Origin: a virus
IMG/VR virus record: IMGVR_UViG_3300005854_000025
Span: 1 to 31,751 of that record
Reading direction: 5' to 3' (one strand)
DNA length: 31,751 nucleotides
The notes under the pieces were generated by a model. That model did not search any database. It was given only the letters and a program-made list of their open reading frames with translations, and was not told the origin of the DNA. Numbering within the stretch: the first letter of the stretch is position 1; the number at the start of each line of letters is the position of its first letter. The translations under genes and the position numbers were made by a program. Below, piece after piece: positions 1-7,104 of the stretch.

Positions 1-442
1 CCCCTAACTTATACACCTTACCTAACTGCCTAAAAACTTCGCTAAACATTACTCCAACTACCCTCTCAAATACCTCCTCTCCCTGCTCCTCATAAATCCT
101 CTTCAATCCCCTCTCCAACACCTCCAACACCTCATTAATCCCTTTCAACCCAAACCCACTTAGCAATACCCTCAACAAATGCGACGGATGCCACACACCC
201 AACATATACGCACGATCCGAATTGCTCCCCTCCCTCACTAACAAAAAACACAAAACAAACTTCAATAAATGTGCATACATCTCCTCACTAATCTTTCCCT
301 CAACCTTAGCCTTCCCAAATACCTCTACCATCTCGTCAAGCCAACTAATCAACTCCCTCCCATCTTCTACATCCACCCTCAACCTGCTCAAATGAGAAAA
401 AACCTCAGACCAGTTAGGTGAATTCCCTTTACTAAACTTCAT
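1..442 (-). CDS. Hypothetical protein, 3' end cut by window edge
   Basis: An open frame of about 147 codons begins at ATG 440-442 and runs off the left edge without a stop. An AGGA element lies about 9 bases before the ATG. The N-terminus reads MKFSKGNSPNWSEVFSHL; the rest is helical and rich in Glu, Val and Leu, with a Cys-Phe-Leu-Leu-Val stretch near residue 70. I recognise no family. It is the last visible gene of the leftward train and follows the ParB-like gene by 22 bases. The composition matches the other minus-strand genes, which supports it being real. Confidence 0.7.
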   Translation of the reverse strand, partial: MKFSKGNSPNWSEVFSHLSRLRVDVEDGRELISWLDEMVEVFGKAKVEGKISEEMYAHLLKFVLCFLLVREGSNSDRAYMLGVWHPSHLLRVLLSGFGLKGINEVLEVLERGLKRIYEEQGEEVFERVVGVMFSEVFRQLGKVYKLG

Positions 443-464
443 ACCACATCCTAAAAAACACTAC

Positions 465-1241
465 CTAAACCTGAAAATCCTCCGCACTTAACAACTCACA
501 CTCCCTCTTCACTAACTCAACCGCCCTATAAAAATCATCACCAATCACCCTCACCCTATCCCCATACACATTCCTCACCGCCCTCCTCACTATCTCTCCC
601 TTCATCAAACTATCTTTCCACCCAAACTCACTAAACTTCATATTCACCACCTCATTCAACTCAACTAACACCCTCGCCCGCCTGCGCCTCTCCTCAATAG
701 CCTCTACCAACAATACCCTCAAAAAACTATCAATCTTCCCCACAAAACCCTCATAAAAACTAACAGGAAACCTCTTCTCAAACTCCTCCAACACAAACCC
801 AAACGTAATCAACATAGGCTCACCTACATACTCAACCAAATCCTCCTCTACTGTCACACCACCCTCCCTATAAAACTCCATATACAACCGATAAGCCTGC
901 TTAGCCAAATCCCGCACAGACGGAGGCTTCTCCGTATTAAAATCTAAAATATACCTATACATGCTACTATCAACCACAATCGCCAAAATCTCCCTCGCCC
1001 CTAACCCCTTCATAGCCTCATACCGATGCATCCCATCAATCACCTTATACTTGCACTCCCCAGAAACCACTATAATCGGCACCAAAAACCCTAACTTGTC
1101 AATAGACAACATCAACTCCTTCCTCAAACTATCAGACAAATCCCTCTGAACGCTCGGCACCTCAACCTCATCCATATCTAACACCACAAGCTTCAACACA
1201 TTCCCCTTCACAGGTTCCTTAAACACCGCTATCTCCCTCAT
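465..1241 (-). CDS. ParB/Srx-fold N-terminal domain protein
   Basis: A 258-residue protein whose first ~95 residues match the ParB/sulfiredoxin-like nuclease fold. It has an early VPSVQRDLSD segment, then L-x2-SI-x2-LGFLVPIIV, then the family box VIDGMHRYEAMKGLGA at about 67-82 with Asp69, Gly70, His72 and Arg73. In phages this domain occurs in DNA-binding, CTP-binding or nuclease-like proteins. The C-terminal ~160 residues are helical and unassigned. I see no helix-turn-helix as in partition ParB and no parA or parS nearby, so plasmid-style partition is not supported. The start ATG overlaps the upstream stop (ATGA), implying translational coupling. Confidence 0.75.
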   Translation of the reverse strand: MREIAVFKEPVKGNVLKLVVLDMDEVEVPSVQRDLSDSLRKELMLSIDKLGFLVPIIVVSGECKYKVIDGMHRYEAMKGLGAREILAIVVDSSMYRYILDFNTEKPPSVRDLAKQAYRLYMEFYREGGVTVEEDLVEYVGEPMLITFGFVLEEFEKRFPVSFYEGFVGKIDSFLRVLLVEAIEERRRRARVLVELNEVVNMKFSEFGWKDSLMKGEIVRRAVRNVYGDRVRVIGDDFYRAVELVKRECELLSAEDFQV

Positions 1242-1525
1242 ACACCCTCACCTCTTATTCTACTTATTATCTCATCTCTTACTTCACTTAACCTTCCCAA
1301 ATCTACAATATACCCATCACAACAAAACCCACCCTTCTTATCCTCGCAAAAACGCTCCTCCACATTCCCATCACTCCATACAAACCGCCCCAACCTTCCC
1401 TCCAACCAATCAACAAACAAAGACACCAACTGAACCTCTTCCTCACCCAAATCCTTAACCTCTAACTCTCTTTCCCTCTGCCTAAACCCATCAATCCACA
1501 CCGTCCGCCACTTCACTTCCCTCAC
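1238..1525 (-). CDS. Hypothetical protein
   Basis: A small acidic protein of about 95 residues with no recognised family. The open frame extends to a TTG at 1534, but that TTG touches the Shine-Dalgarno GGGAGG (1535-1540). The GTG at 1523-1525 sits 9 bases after it, which is the usual spacing here, so I chose the GTG. Trp-rich segments (KWRTVWIDG, VDWLEGRLGRFVW) are followed by three cysteines around FCEDKKGGFCCDG, a possible metal site. Its stop overlaps the start of the ParB-like gene, so the two are probably co-translated. Confidence 0.7.
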   Translation of the reverse strand: MREVKWRTVWIDGFRQRERELEVKDLGEEEVQLVSLFVDWLEGRLGRFVWSDGNVEERFCEDKKGGFCCDGYIVDLGRLSEVRDEIISRIRGEGV

Positions 1526-1554
1526 ACCCACCAACCTCCCCTACCACAAACCCT

Positions 1555-2031
1555 TTACCTCCATTCCTCTCTTAACACCTGCAACGCCCTCCTCGCCAAC
1601 TGCCTCGTCTCAGGCGTACAAAAAGAACAATTTACTAACATCATCAAATTATCCTCTGCATTCCTTACCACCTCATCATACAACTCCGCACTCGCCATAT
1701 AGTTAACCTCAGTCAACACCGCACCACTCCTTACTACCGCAGCTAACAAGTCAACCCCAAACACCATCTTGTCCAACTCTTTCAACGCATTCACAAGCAG
1801 AAACGCCTCAGCCTCCAACAACGCTATCCTCCTCATCTCCGCTAACTTCGCATTACACGAACCTAACTTATCCACCTTCCCAATCCTATAACTTACCTCA
1901 CTCGACACCTCCGCTACCCTCTTACCTATCGCATCCCTAACCGCAATTACCCTCTGCACATCTCCTGCAACACCCACTGATACCACCCCACATAACACTA
2001 AAACTACTAACATCACAACTACCTTCTTCAT
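1555..2031 (-). CDS. Secreted or periplasmic hypothetical protein
   Basis: A 158-residue protein with a clear N-terminal signal peptide: MKK, then a long Val/Leu core, then a small-residue cleavage region near VAG-D at residues 22-24. The mature part is mostly helical. It has a Cys near 59 and a CSFC pair near 135-138 that could form disulfides outside the cytoplasm. No enzyme family is recognised. The ATG at 2029-2031 follows a GGGAGGTGGGG ribosome site. An exported phage protein in an accessory region could act at the cell surface (superinfection exclusion, lysis control), but nothing in the sequence settles this. Confidence 0.75.
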   Translation of the reverse strand: MKKVVVMLVVLVLCGVVSVGVAGDVQRVIAVRDAIGKRVAEVSSEVSYRIGKVDKLGSCNAKLAEMRRIALLEAEAFLLVNALKELDKMVFGVDLLAAVVRSGAVLTEVNYMASAELYDEVVRNAEDNLMMLVNCSFCTPETRQLARRALQVLREEWR

Positions 2032-2046
2032 AGCACCCCACCTCCC

Positions 2047-2403
2047 TCATCTATTGTCTTTCCTTACTATCACAAGCTCCTGATGCTTCTTAACCTTCCA
2101 ACAACTATGAACACTCGCCGGAAACCTCGCCACCTCATTCTCAAACCTCATACCCTTTTTGTTCGCAGATAACCAGATCGCCTCCTCTCCTTCCTCCAAA
2201 TAAATCCATACCGCATTCCTCCCACCCGTATGAACCATACGCTCCCACGGATAAAATTCACCATCCACAACAACCCCTTCAACCTTATGCCCAGACAAAT
2301 GTCCAACAACTTCACGCCCAACCTGACACCCACATGGATGCCAATATGCCGCCTTCTCTGGTGAACATAACTCACAACTACAGAGCACACCAAGCACTTT
2401 CAT
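2047..2403 (-). CDS. Cys-rich hypothetical protein, likely metal-binding
   Basis: About 118 residues. I chose ATG 2401-2403 over the GTG two codons upstream because AGGGGGTGAG lies at the right distance. The N-terminus holds CSCELC (Cys8, 10, 13) and HPCGC (Cys24, 26) after a His, a cluster that could hold zinc. The rest is beta-rich with WERMVHTGGRNAVWIYLEEG. No known family is recognised. It lies between the secreted protein and the zincin-like gene with only short gaps, within the same transcription unit. Confidence 0.7.
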   Translation of the reverse strand: MKVLGVLCSCELCSPEKAAYWHPCGCQVGREVVGHLSGHKVEGVVVDGEFYPWERMVHTGGRNAVWIYLEEGEEAIWLSANKKGMRFENEVARFPASVHSCWKVKKHQELVIVRKDNR

Positions 2404-2418
2404 ACCCACTCACCCCCT

Positions 2419-2841
2419 TCACTCATTTTTTGAACTCTCCTCATACAACCTTTCCAATACCCTCTTATACTCCTCCCAATCCACACCCAACTGCAACGCT
2501 ACCATCTTTTCAACCAACTTCGCAAACTGATGCTCCCAATAGTACGGCGCCCTCACATCATCACCCGGCTCCTCTACCTGAACATTGCCCTTCCTCGCCT
2601 CCTCCTCCCACCACTCATCAAATGCCCTAACCTCCTCTTCTTTCACTCCCCTCATCCACAACAAAAACCACTCCACCAACTCATGAACCACCACCAAAAA
2701 CTCATACCTCACATCCCCTAACTCCGATACCTCAATGACCCACCTACCATCCCCTACCTCATAATAATCCCCCACCGTCTCATACCTATGCTCACGATGA
2801 GGTATAACCCTTATCACTACCTCAGGAAGCCTGCCCCTCAT
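2419..2841 (-). CDS. Zincin-like small phage protein (HELVE motif)
   Basis: A 140-residue protein with VVVHELVEWFLLW at about 50-62, an HExxE-type motif, followed by AFDEWWEEEARKG. Further on, GDDVRAPYYWEHQFAKLVE supplies a second conserved His/Glu. This pattern (HELVE, a downstream FD, then GDD-x-APY-x2-EH-x-FA) is one I associate with a widespread small phage family of unknown function, probably metal-binding. Whether it is a protease is not shown. The start ATG overlaps the upstream coiled-coil gene by 20 bases and is preceded by GGGAGG. Confidence 0.75.
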   Translation of the reverse strand: MRGRLPEVVIRVIPHREHRYETVGDYYEVGDGRWVIEVSELGDVRYEFLVVVHELVEWFLLWMRGVKEEEVRAFDEWWEEEARKGNVQVEEPGDDVRAPYYWEHQFAKLVEKMVALQLGVDWEEYKRVLERLYEESSKNE

Positions 2842-3025
2842 CCAATACCTCCCGTATCCTCTTCACCCTACCACGCACCTCCATCACCTTCTGAAAAACC
2901 TCATTCATTAACCCACGCAAAAAATACATCTCATTAGCTATCCTTACAGCTCGTGCCAACTTCTCCACTACATCCTCCATAACCGCCTCCAACTCCTTAA
3001 CCTCAACCCTCAACTCCTCCTTCAT
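2822..3025 (-). CDS. Small coiled-coil protein
   Basis: A 67-residue, almost wholly helical protein with heptad-like Leu/Val spacing (VEVKELEAVMEDVVEKLARA, then VFQKVMEVRGRVKRIREVL). It was probably annotated only by length in the past: there are no catalytic motifs. GGAGGTGG lies directly upstream, and the ATGA start overlaps the stop of the preceding gene. Its own 3' end overlaps the zincin-like gene by 20 bases, so the three genes 3321 to 2419 are tightly coupled. A role as an oligomeric adaptor is only a guess. Confidence 0.7.
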   Translation of the reverse strand: MKEELRVEVKELEAVMEDVVEKLARAVRIANEMYFLRGLMNEVFQKVMEVRGRVKRIREVLDEGQAS

Positions 3026-3321
3026 ACTCCCACCTCCTCACGCTTCATTAACTCACTAAACCACTCCTCAAGAGTCGGATACCTCTCCAACCACATCAAA
3101 TCCTCATCAATCAGCTTACACCAATAATCTACCCTCTTTTTCACCTCATCTACACCTAACCTCTCATCAAAAATCCAACTATCCAACATCCAACTAATAT
3201 CAAACTGAGCCCCCTCCTTCCATGCAAAATACGCCCGAAGAGGATCCTTATACCTCTCAAGCAAATGCTGAAACTCCCTCAACTCAAGCTTTGTCTTCAC
3301 CAAAACCTCCCTCTTATCCAT
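3022..3321 (-). CDS. Hypothetical helical protein
   Basis: About 99 residues starting at ATG 3319-3321, which follows GGAGGTGGGAGTG. The longer frame to 3342 would run into the upstream gene and place the start before the ribosome site. The product is helical, with Trp/Tyr-rich segments such as RAYFAWKEGAQFDISWMLD and PTLEEWFSELMKREE. No family is recognised. It ends in an ATGA overlap with the coiled-coil gene. Confidence 0.7.
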   Translation of the reverse strand: MDKREVLVKTKLELREFQHLLERYKDPLRAYFAWKEGAQFDISWMLDSWIFDERLGVDEVKKRVDYWCKLIDEDLMWLERYPTLEEWFSELMKREEVGV

Positions 3322-3334
3322 CACTCCCACCTCC

Positions 3335-3700
3335 TTATTCATTCAACTCACCTAACTTACAAGGAACCCACCTTTGACCTACCTGCCTAATACATACCGC
3401 CTTCAGCCTCTTCCTTTCAGCTGGTCTCGTCGGCTTCGTCTTAAATACCCACCATTCCTTACCATCATAACTACTACGCTCAAGCCACCAATCACTCCCA
3501 ACTACTACCAAATCTATCGCAATCTCCTCTACCCCATAGCTGTTATCATACCAAACATCCTTCGCAACCTCCTTGAATTCCTCCCAAGTAAACCACCCCC
3601 ATTCCTCACTCCCTACCCATTCTACCTCCTCCTCACTCTTACCATACTTCCTTAACACTTCCAAAGTCTCATCCAATAAATTCACCAACTTTTTTCCCAT
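3335..3700 (-). CDS. Trp-rich conserved-type small phage protein
   Basis: A 121-residue protein with repeated Trp/Glu segments: EEVEWVGSEEWGWFTWEEF, VWYDNSYGVEEIAIDLVVV, then SDWWLERSSYDGKEWWVF and a basic C-terminus with two Cys. The organisation (W-T-W-x-E-F, a Y-G-x2-E-I-A block, D-WWLER-x2-YDG-x-EWW) resembles small proteins I associate with tailed phages, but no function is known to me. AAGGGGTGAG lies upstream of ATG 3698-3700. A 78-base gap to the preceding gene contains no recognisable coding signal. Confidence 0.7.
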   Translation of the reverse strand: MGKKLVNLLDETLEVLRKYGKSEEEVEWVGSEEWGWFTWEEFKEVAKDVWYDNSYGVEEIAIDLVVVGSDWWLERSSYDGKEWWVFKTKPTRPAERKRLKAVCIRQVGQRWVPCKLGELNE

Positions 3701-3778
3701 CTCTCACCCCTTACCTACCTCCTACAGAAGGAACTCCTCTGCTCTATCACTTTACCATAACCTAAAATATGCCTCTCC

Positions 3779-3982
3779 TCACTTGCCCTCATCCCAACTC
3801 GGAACATACCGCCAACCATACCTCTCTACCACTTCCCAATAACACCTCATACTACACACCCACTTGCCCCACGCCTCAGTCCCCCATAACCTATAATCAT
3901 CCACCCAACTCCCATCTATCACCTTCCCAAAACCATCCACCCTCTCACTACCACAACTAAAACACCTAACTAATCCCTCCAT
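3779..3982 (-). CDS. Small zinc-ribbon-like protein
   Basis: A 67-residue protein from ATG 3980-3982, chosen because AGGGAGG lies 8 bases upstream; the frame continues to 4003 but would overlap the previous gene's stop. Cys7-x2-Cys10 and Cys43-x3-Cys47 (RCFSCG and WVCSMRC) form a probable treble-clef or ribbon zinc site. The C-terminus is Trp/Tyr-rich. It may bind nucleic acid or protein, but there is no further clue. It follows the membrane protein gene with a 17-base gap. Confidence 0.7.
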   Translation of the reverse strand: MEGLVRCFSCGSERVDGFGKVIDGSWVDDYRLWGTEAWGKWVCSMRCYWEVVERYGWRYVPSWDEGK

Positions 3983-3999
3983 CCCTACTACCTCCCTCC

Positions 4000-4305
4000 T
4001 CAAATTCTCTTTACCTCTACCTCAAACCCATCTTGCTCCAACCTCCTACACATCAAAACACAATCCCACCAATCCTCCCTCCTCACCACCAACTCCTCCA
4101 AAAACCTCCCCTCCCTATCATACAACCTCATCCTACCATACTCACACCAAACAGGAGGAACTACCTCAACCTTAGCCACACCATTCTCTACCAAATACCA
4201 ATACAACCTCTCATAACTCTCAACAAACCCCCTAAACCACTTAACAAACAAAACCCCTAAAACCACCACTACCAGAACAATAATCAACACCACATACCAA
4301 ACCAT
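4000..4305 (-). CDS. Single-pass membrane protein, paralogue A
   Basis: A 101-residue protein: a transmembrane helix at about 3-22 (YVVLIIVLVVVVLGVLFV), then a basic segment and a soluble domain. The domain contains VENGVAKVEVVPPVW, RLYDREGRFLEELVVR and DGFEVEVKRI. The same blocks occur in the gene at 6331-6636 (VEKGAKKVVLVVPKW, RLYDSDGVFIEELVVR, AGFEVEVERV), so the two are paralogues flanking the tnpB insertion. By topology the domain is probably cytoplasmic. Function unknown. Its ribosome site GAGGGGTAGTAGGGG overlaps the end of the upstream gene fragment. Confidence 0.75.
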   Translation of the reverse strand: MVWYVVLIIVLVVVVLGVLFVKWFRGFVESYERLYWYLVENGVAKVEVVPPVWCEYGRMRLYDREGRFLEELVVRREDWWDCVLMCRRLEQDGFEVEVKRI

Positions 4306-4311
4306 CCCCTA

Positions 4312-4476
4312 CTACCCCTCACCATACACTTTACCCAACTCTTCATCTATCAACCTAATTGCCTCTCCAAGCTCTTTACGCACTCGCTCTTCCGACCAAC
4401 CATCATTAACCCAATAACCAATAGCCTGAACAACCCCAAGCAACCGATACTCCTCAAGCCACTTGCCACCTGCCCC
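4312..4476 (-). pseudogene. 3' fragment of a gene truncated by the tnpB element
   Basis: Immediately after the tnpB stop, the same frame stays open for 54 codons and ends at TAG 4312-4314. It encodes KWLEEYRLLGVVQAIGYWV, then NDGWSEERVRKELGEAIRL and a short acidic tail. This looks like a genuine helical protein C-terminus with the local codon bias, but it has no ATG. The best start is TTG 4441-4443, 6 bases after GAGGAG, giving 43 residues. I infer that the element inserted into a small gene and left this end. The missing 5' part is not visible beside the tnpB start, so it was deleted or the gene really starts at the TTG. Confidence 0.55.
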
Positions 4477-4547
4477 TTACACAGGAGCTAAGGCTTCCTG
4501 CCTTACAGCAGGCTTACTAGCCCCTATCCCTGTCTTAATGAACAGGG
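4475..4547 (-). ncRNA. Candidate omega/reRNA 3' region overlapping the tnpB end
   Basis: Three stem-loops lie head to tail in the last ~70 bases of tnpB. The first pairs CCCTGT with ACAGGG (4528-4533 with 4542-4547, 8-base loop). The second pairs CCTGC with GCAGG (4497-4501 with 4508-4512, 6-base loop). The third pairs CCTTA with TAAGG (4475-4479 with 4489-4493) and includes the stop codon. In known TnpB systems the guide RNA covers the tnpB 3' end and the right end, with the guide just beyond. The guide here would be read from about 4474 downward, inside the truncated gene. No promoter or expression evidence is available. Confidence 0.5.
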
Positions 4548-6003
4548 ACTCAGGGTTACTTTTGTAAATCAAATTGTAAAGTTTAAACTTCACAGGATTA
4601 CATAACTTCACAAACAAAGTCTTCATATCAAAACACAGTCTACGGAGCTTTGCTCCGACCTTCAATATGTTCATTGCACCTACTAAATCCGCATTAAACA
4701 CCTTATTTAACTTCAAATCCTTATACAAACCTCTACTTACCCTCCTCCCTGAAAATTCTACTTCTTCTCCATTTACCTTCTTACCTTGAACCTCCACTAC
4801 ATCATTACTAATCGGAGACGCTTTACTTGTATACCTTTCATCAACTTCCACTACTTCAATCCCTAACTCCTTACACTTATACTTTAGCATATTTACTAAC
4901 TTCCTATGCGGTATACAAACATAATTCTGATTTACAACTCTACTGAAAGGTATCCCATTCTTATCTACTGCATCCCTCCCTACATAAACTACCTTATGCC
5001 CTGTTTCATAGAGTAAATCTACTACCCTCCTCGTTATCTGGTGCATCCAAGTGCTTAGCTTCCTGTCTCTTGCTTTACATAAGTTCCATAAATACTTCCT
5101 CAACCATAACCAATGCTTCTCTAAAATCTTCCTCTTCTCCTCATCCTTCTCCTCTTTCACCATATTCTCCACCTGATCTATATGACTCTGAACTTCTGCT
5201 CTCTTCTTATTCCACCACCGATTATAACTCTTCAATTCCTTCCCTGAGACTATAAAACTTTTTAACTCAGGATTATCACTTACCACAGATAACAAATTAT
5301 CTAACCCTATATCAATCCCAGCTTGATATTCTCCTGCCTTGTCTATACTAACCTCCTTTTCATATACTACATGCACCTCCACCCATCCCATATCATATAC
5401 CAACCTCACTTCCTTCACCTTATAACTAAAACCCTCAGGCAACAATACTTTCACCTTTTCCGCCTTACATTCCTTACTACCTGTTCTCAATATCAAAACC
5501 AACCTTCTCCCATCTACCTCAAAAGAAACCGGAACACTAAACCTTGTCAAATTCTTCAACTTCCTTGGCTTCGATAATCCAGGTCTGCCTCTAAACTTTC
5601 CAGGACTTTTCTTATACTCTTTCAATGCTTTTGCCCATAACTTCAAATTCCTTACTTCTTGCCTTATTATCTGAACACATGCTCCTGCATTCCTTACCCT
5701 CTTCTTCTGCTCCTTCAACTTTTCAACTAAACCCCTCAATACCTCATCCTCTTCAATTAATCCTTTCACTTCCTCTAACTCCTTCCTCTGCCACTCTGAC
5801 TTATTACTCTGTATCCTATCAGCCAACAACGAATACAATAAACTCGGATTAAAAAGCCTAAAAATATCATTTACCCTCTTATCCCATTCCAAAATAAATA
5901 CTCTCAACAAATTCTGAAACTGAGCTAAATCATAAACAAATCGCTTTACTTTACCTCCGTACTTTGAGCTTAACCTAATACACAAAACTCTCTTTACTAT
6001 CAT
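4477..6003 (-). CDS. tnpB: TnpB RNA-guided nuclease (RuvC-like)
   Basis: A 508-residue TnpB/OrfB protein. After an N-terminal helical region come RuvC-I GIDIGLDNLLSV (229-240, Asp231), RuvC-II EVDERYTSK (386-394, Glu389) and RuvC-III FNADLVGAMNIL (436-447, Asp439). The block GRRVSRGLY (419-427) before RuvC-III is typical. The usual C-x2-C zinc pair between RuvC-II and III is absent, as in some TnpB subgroups, but all three catalytic acids are present. TnpB is an omegaRNA-guided DNA nuclease that helps retain its element. A phage-type GAGGAGG site 10 bases before ATG 6001-6003 suggests it is translated within the phage operon. The C-terminal ~55 residues are encoded by the hairpin region. Confidence 0.93.
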   Translation of the reverse strand: MIVKRVLCIRLSSKYGGKVKRFVYDLAQFQNLLRVFILEWDKRVNDIFRLFNPSLLYSLLADRIQSNKSEWQRKELEEVKGLIEEDEVLRGLVEKLKEQKKRVRNAGACVQIIRQEVRNLKLWAKALKEYKKSPGKFRGRPGLSKPRKLKNLTRFSVPVSFEVDGRRLVLILRTGSKECKAEKVKVLLPEGFSYKVKEVRLVYDMGWVEVHVVYEKEVSIDKAGEYQAGIDIGLDNLLSVVSDNPELKSFIVSGKELKSYNRWWNKKRAEVQSHIDQVENMVKEEKDEEKRKILEKHWLWLRKYLWNLCKARDRKLSTWMHQITRRVVDLLYETGHKVVYVGRDAVDKNGIPFSRVVNQNYVCIPHRKLVNMLKYKCKELGIEVVEVDERYTSKASPISNDVVEVQGKKVNGEEVEFSGRRVSRGLYKDLKLNKVFNADLVGAMNILKVGAKLRRLCFDMKTLFVKLCNPVKFKLYNLIYKSNPESLFIKTGIGASKPAVRQEALAPV

Positions 6004-6021
6004 CTCTCACTACCTCCTCAT

Positions 6022-6237
6022 TTACTCATCCTTAAACAACTCATCACAAACCGACTTATACTGATACTTACACAGTCCCCACGGATCAAAATACTCAAAA
6101 CCCGGCATCCCTGCCCTATTGCAATCAGGATCCTGGTCCAACGAATAGCAACTGTAATTCCCCTGCTCATCCTTCCTAATAATACAAACGTTCTCCCCAT
6201 ACAATCCAGCATCCGTCACCTTTATCTCCTTAACCAT
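6022..6237 (-). CDS. Small hypothetical protein
   Basis: A 71-residue protein from ATG 6235-6237, preceded by GAGGAGGTGGTAGGG; the open frame continues 3 codons further. It contains four cysteines (ENVCIIRK, NYSCYSLD, DPDCNRAG and later GLCKYQYKSVCDELF) and is Tyr/Asp-rich. No family is recognised. Another frame (6018-6212) is also open but begins without a good ribosome site and has a less plausible composition. The stop lies 18 bases before tnpB, so this gene marks the closest possible left boundary of the tnpB element. Confidence 0.65.
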   Translation of the reverse strand: MVKEIKVTDAGLYGENVCIIRKDEQGNYSCYSLDQDPDCNRAGMPGFEYFDPWGLCKYQYKSVCDELFKDE

Positions 6238-6330
6238 CCCTACCACCTCCTCTAATCATTTTTATCAAACCTACCTACTGTTATCTCAACTCAGGTCCCC
6301 TAATCTCATCCTCACCTACAACACAAAAAC

Positions 6331-6636
6331 TCATACCCTCTCTACCTCAACCTCAAACCCTGCCCTCCTCAACACCAAAACTATTGCTCCTACAAACCAC
6401 TGAACCCCACCTCTCACTACTAACTCCTCTATAAACACCCCATCGCTATCATATAATCTCACCAACACACATCCAACCCATTTAGGCACTACCAAAACTA
6501 CCTTTTTAGCTCCCTTCTCTACCAAATAATCTACCAAACCAACACACTGCACCTTAACACTCACCTCTTTCACTAAAGTCACTAAAACCCAAAAAATAAC
6601 TAACCCCACTATCACATACACCACATACTCAAACAT
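6331..6636 (-). CDS. Single-pass membrane protein, paralogue B
   Basis: A 101-residue protein starting at ATG 6634-6636 (TGATG overlap with the upstream stop; GGAGG 8 bases away). A transmembrane helix at about 5-24 (VVYVIVGLVIFWVLVTLV) is followed by a soluble domain sharing RLYD, EELVVR and GFEVEVERV blocks with the gene at 4000-4305. The two share length, topology and motif order, so they arose by duplication; tnpB and two small genes now lie between them. The function is unknown and the domain is probably cytoplasmic. Confidence 0.75.
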   Translation of the reverse strand: MFEYVVYVIVGLVIFWVLVTLVKEVSVKVQCVGLVDYLVEKGAKKVVLVVPKWVGCVLVRLYDSDGVFIEELVVRGGVQWFVGAIVLVLRRAGFEVEVERV

Positions 6637-6893
6637 CACCCATCCCTCCTCACAACCTCATCTATCGACATATAACAAAACTCAAATGCTAACCCCGGAA
6701 AATCCCTAACAACATCCTCCTCCACTCTCATTAACTTATTCCTCAACACCTCATCTTCCTTATCACCATACACAACAACATATACACGCACCTTTTCATT
6801 GCTCGCTTCAAATGATACCATCCCAACCCTCTCCACCTCATAAAATCTATCAATAACCTCAGAAATCACACATAACCTGCCTACACCACCCAT
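6636..6893 (-). CDS. Hypothetical protein
   Basis: An 85-residue protein. ATG 6891-6893 was chosen because AGGTAGGGG lies just upstream, whereas the frame extending to 6920 would overlap the preceding small gene. The sequence alternates strands and helices: RVYVVVYGDKEDEVLRNKL, then VEEDVVRDFPGLAFEF. No motif is recognised. The first codons overlap no gene and its stop overlaps the ATG of the membrane protein, indicating co-translation. Confidence 0.65.
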   Translation of the reverse strand: MGGVGRLCVISEVIDRFYEVERVGMVSFEASNEKVRVYVVVYGDKEDEVLRNKLMRVEEDVVRDFPGLAFEFCYMSIDEVVRRDG

Positions 6894-6898
6894 AACCC

Positions 6899-7072
6899 CT
6901 ACCTCACAAAATACACCCACTCACCACCAAGCCTCTCAACCTCCCTACCATCAAATAACCTGCCCCTCCTCCCATCACTCCACGCCAAATACGCTCTAAA
7001 CCTACCCAACTCCTCACCTGACCTCTCATGAACCATCACAACCATCACCTTGTCCTTCTTCCTAGCCCTCAT
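6899..7072 (-). CDS. Small basic protein, first gene of a promoter-led unit
   Basis: A 57-codon gene with ATG 7070-7072 and TAG 6899-6901. AGGAGGTGGGG lies directly upstream, as strong as any ribosome site in the window, and a TATAAT lies 33 bases before the ATG. The product begins MRARKKDKVMVVMVHERSG and ends in EVERLGGEWVYFVR. It is small and basic with a predicted beta-alpha-beta pattern, and has no recognised family. The next start is only 5 bases beyond its stop. Confidence 0.75.
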   Translation of the reverse strand: MRARKKDKVMVVMVHERSGEELGRFRAYLAWSDGRRGRLFDGREVERLGGEWVYFVR

Positions 7073-7104
7073 AACCCCACCTCCTATTTACATTCTCTAT
7101 TACC

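Larger units (their letters stand above)
4475..6003 (-). mobile_element. Solo tnpB (IS1341-like, IS200/IS605 family) element
   Basis: The unit consists of tnpB without a tnpA (Y1 transposase). The right end is placed at the hairpin cluster around 4475-4547, which overlaps the 3' end of tnpB as in IS200/IS605 relatives. The left end cannot be fixed: the neighbouring 71-codon gene stops only 18 bases before the tnpB ATG, leaving no room for a usual left-end hairpin. Without tnpA it would need help to transpose, or it has become a resident gene. Confidence 0.6.

Noticed and set aside
465-1241. Plasmid-type partition system
   Set aside because: Only the ParB N-terminal fold is present; there is no ParA ATPase, no visible parS repeats and no typical ParB helix-turn-helix.
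2148-2393. Second minus-strand frame inside the Cys-rich gene
   Set aside because: It lies wholly within 2047-2403 in another frame, has no ribosome site and an atypical residue make-up.
6018-6212. Alternative minus-strand frame over the 71-codon gene
   Set aside because: The 6022-6237 frame has GAGGAGGTGG at the right spacing; the alternative starts with none.
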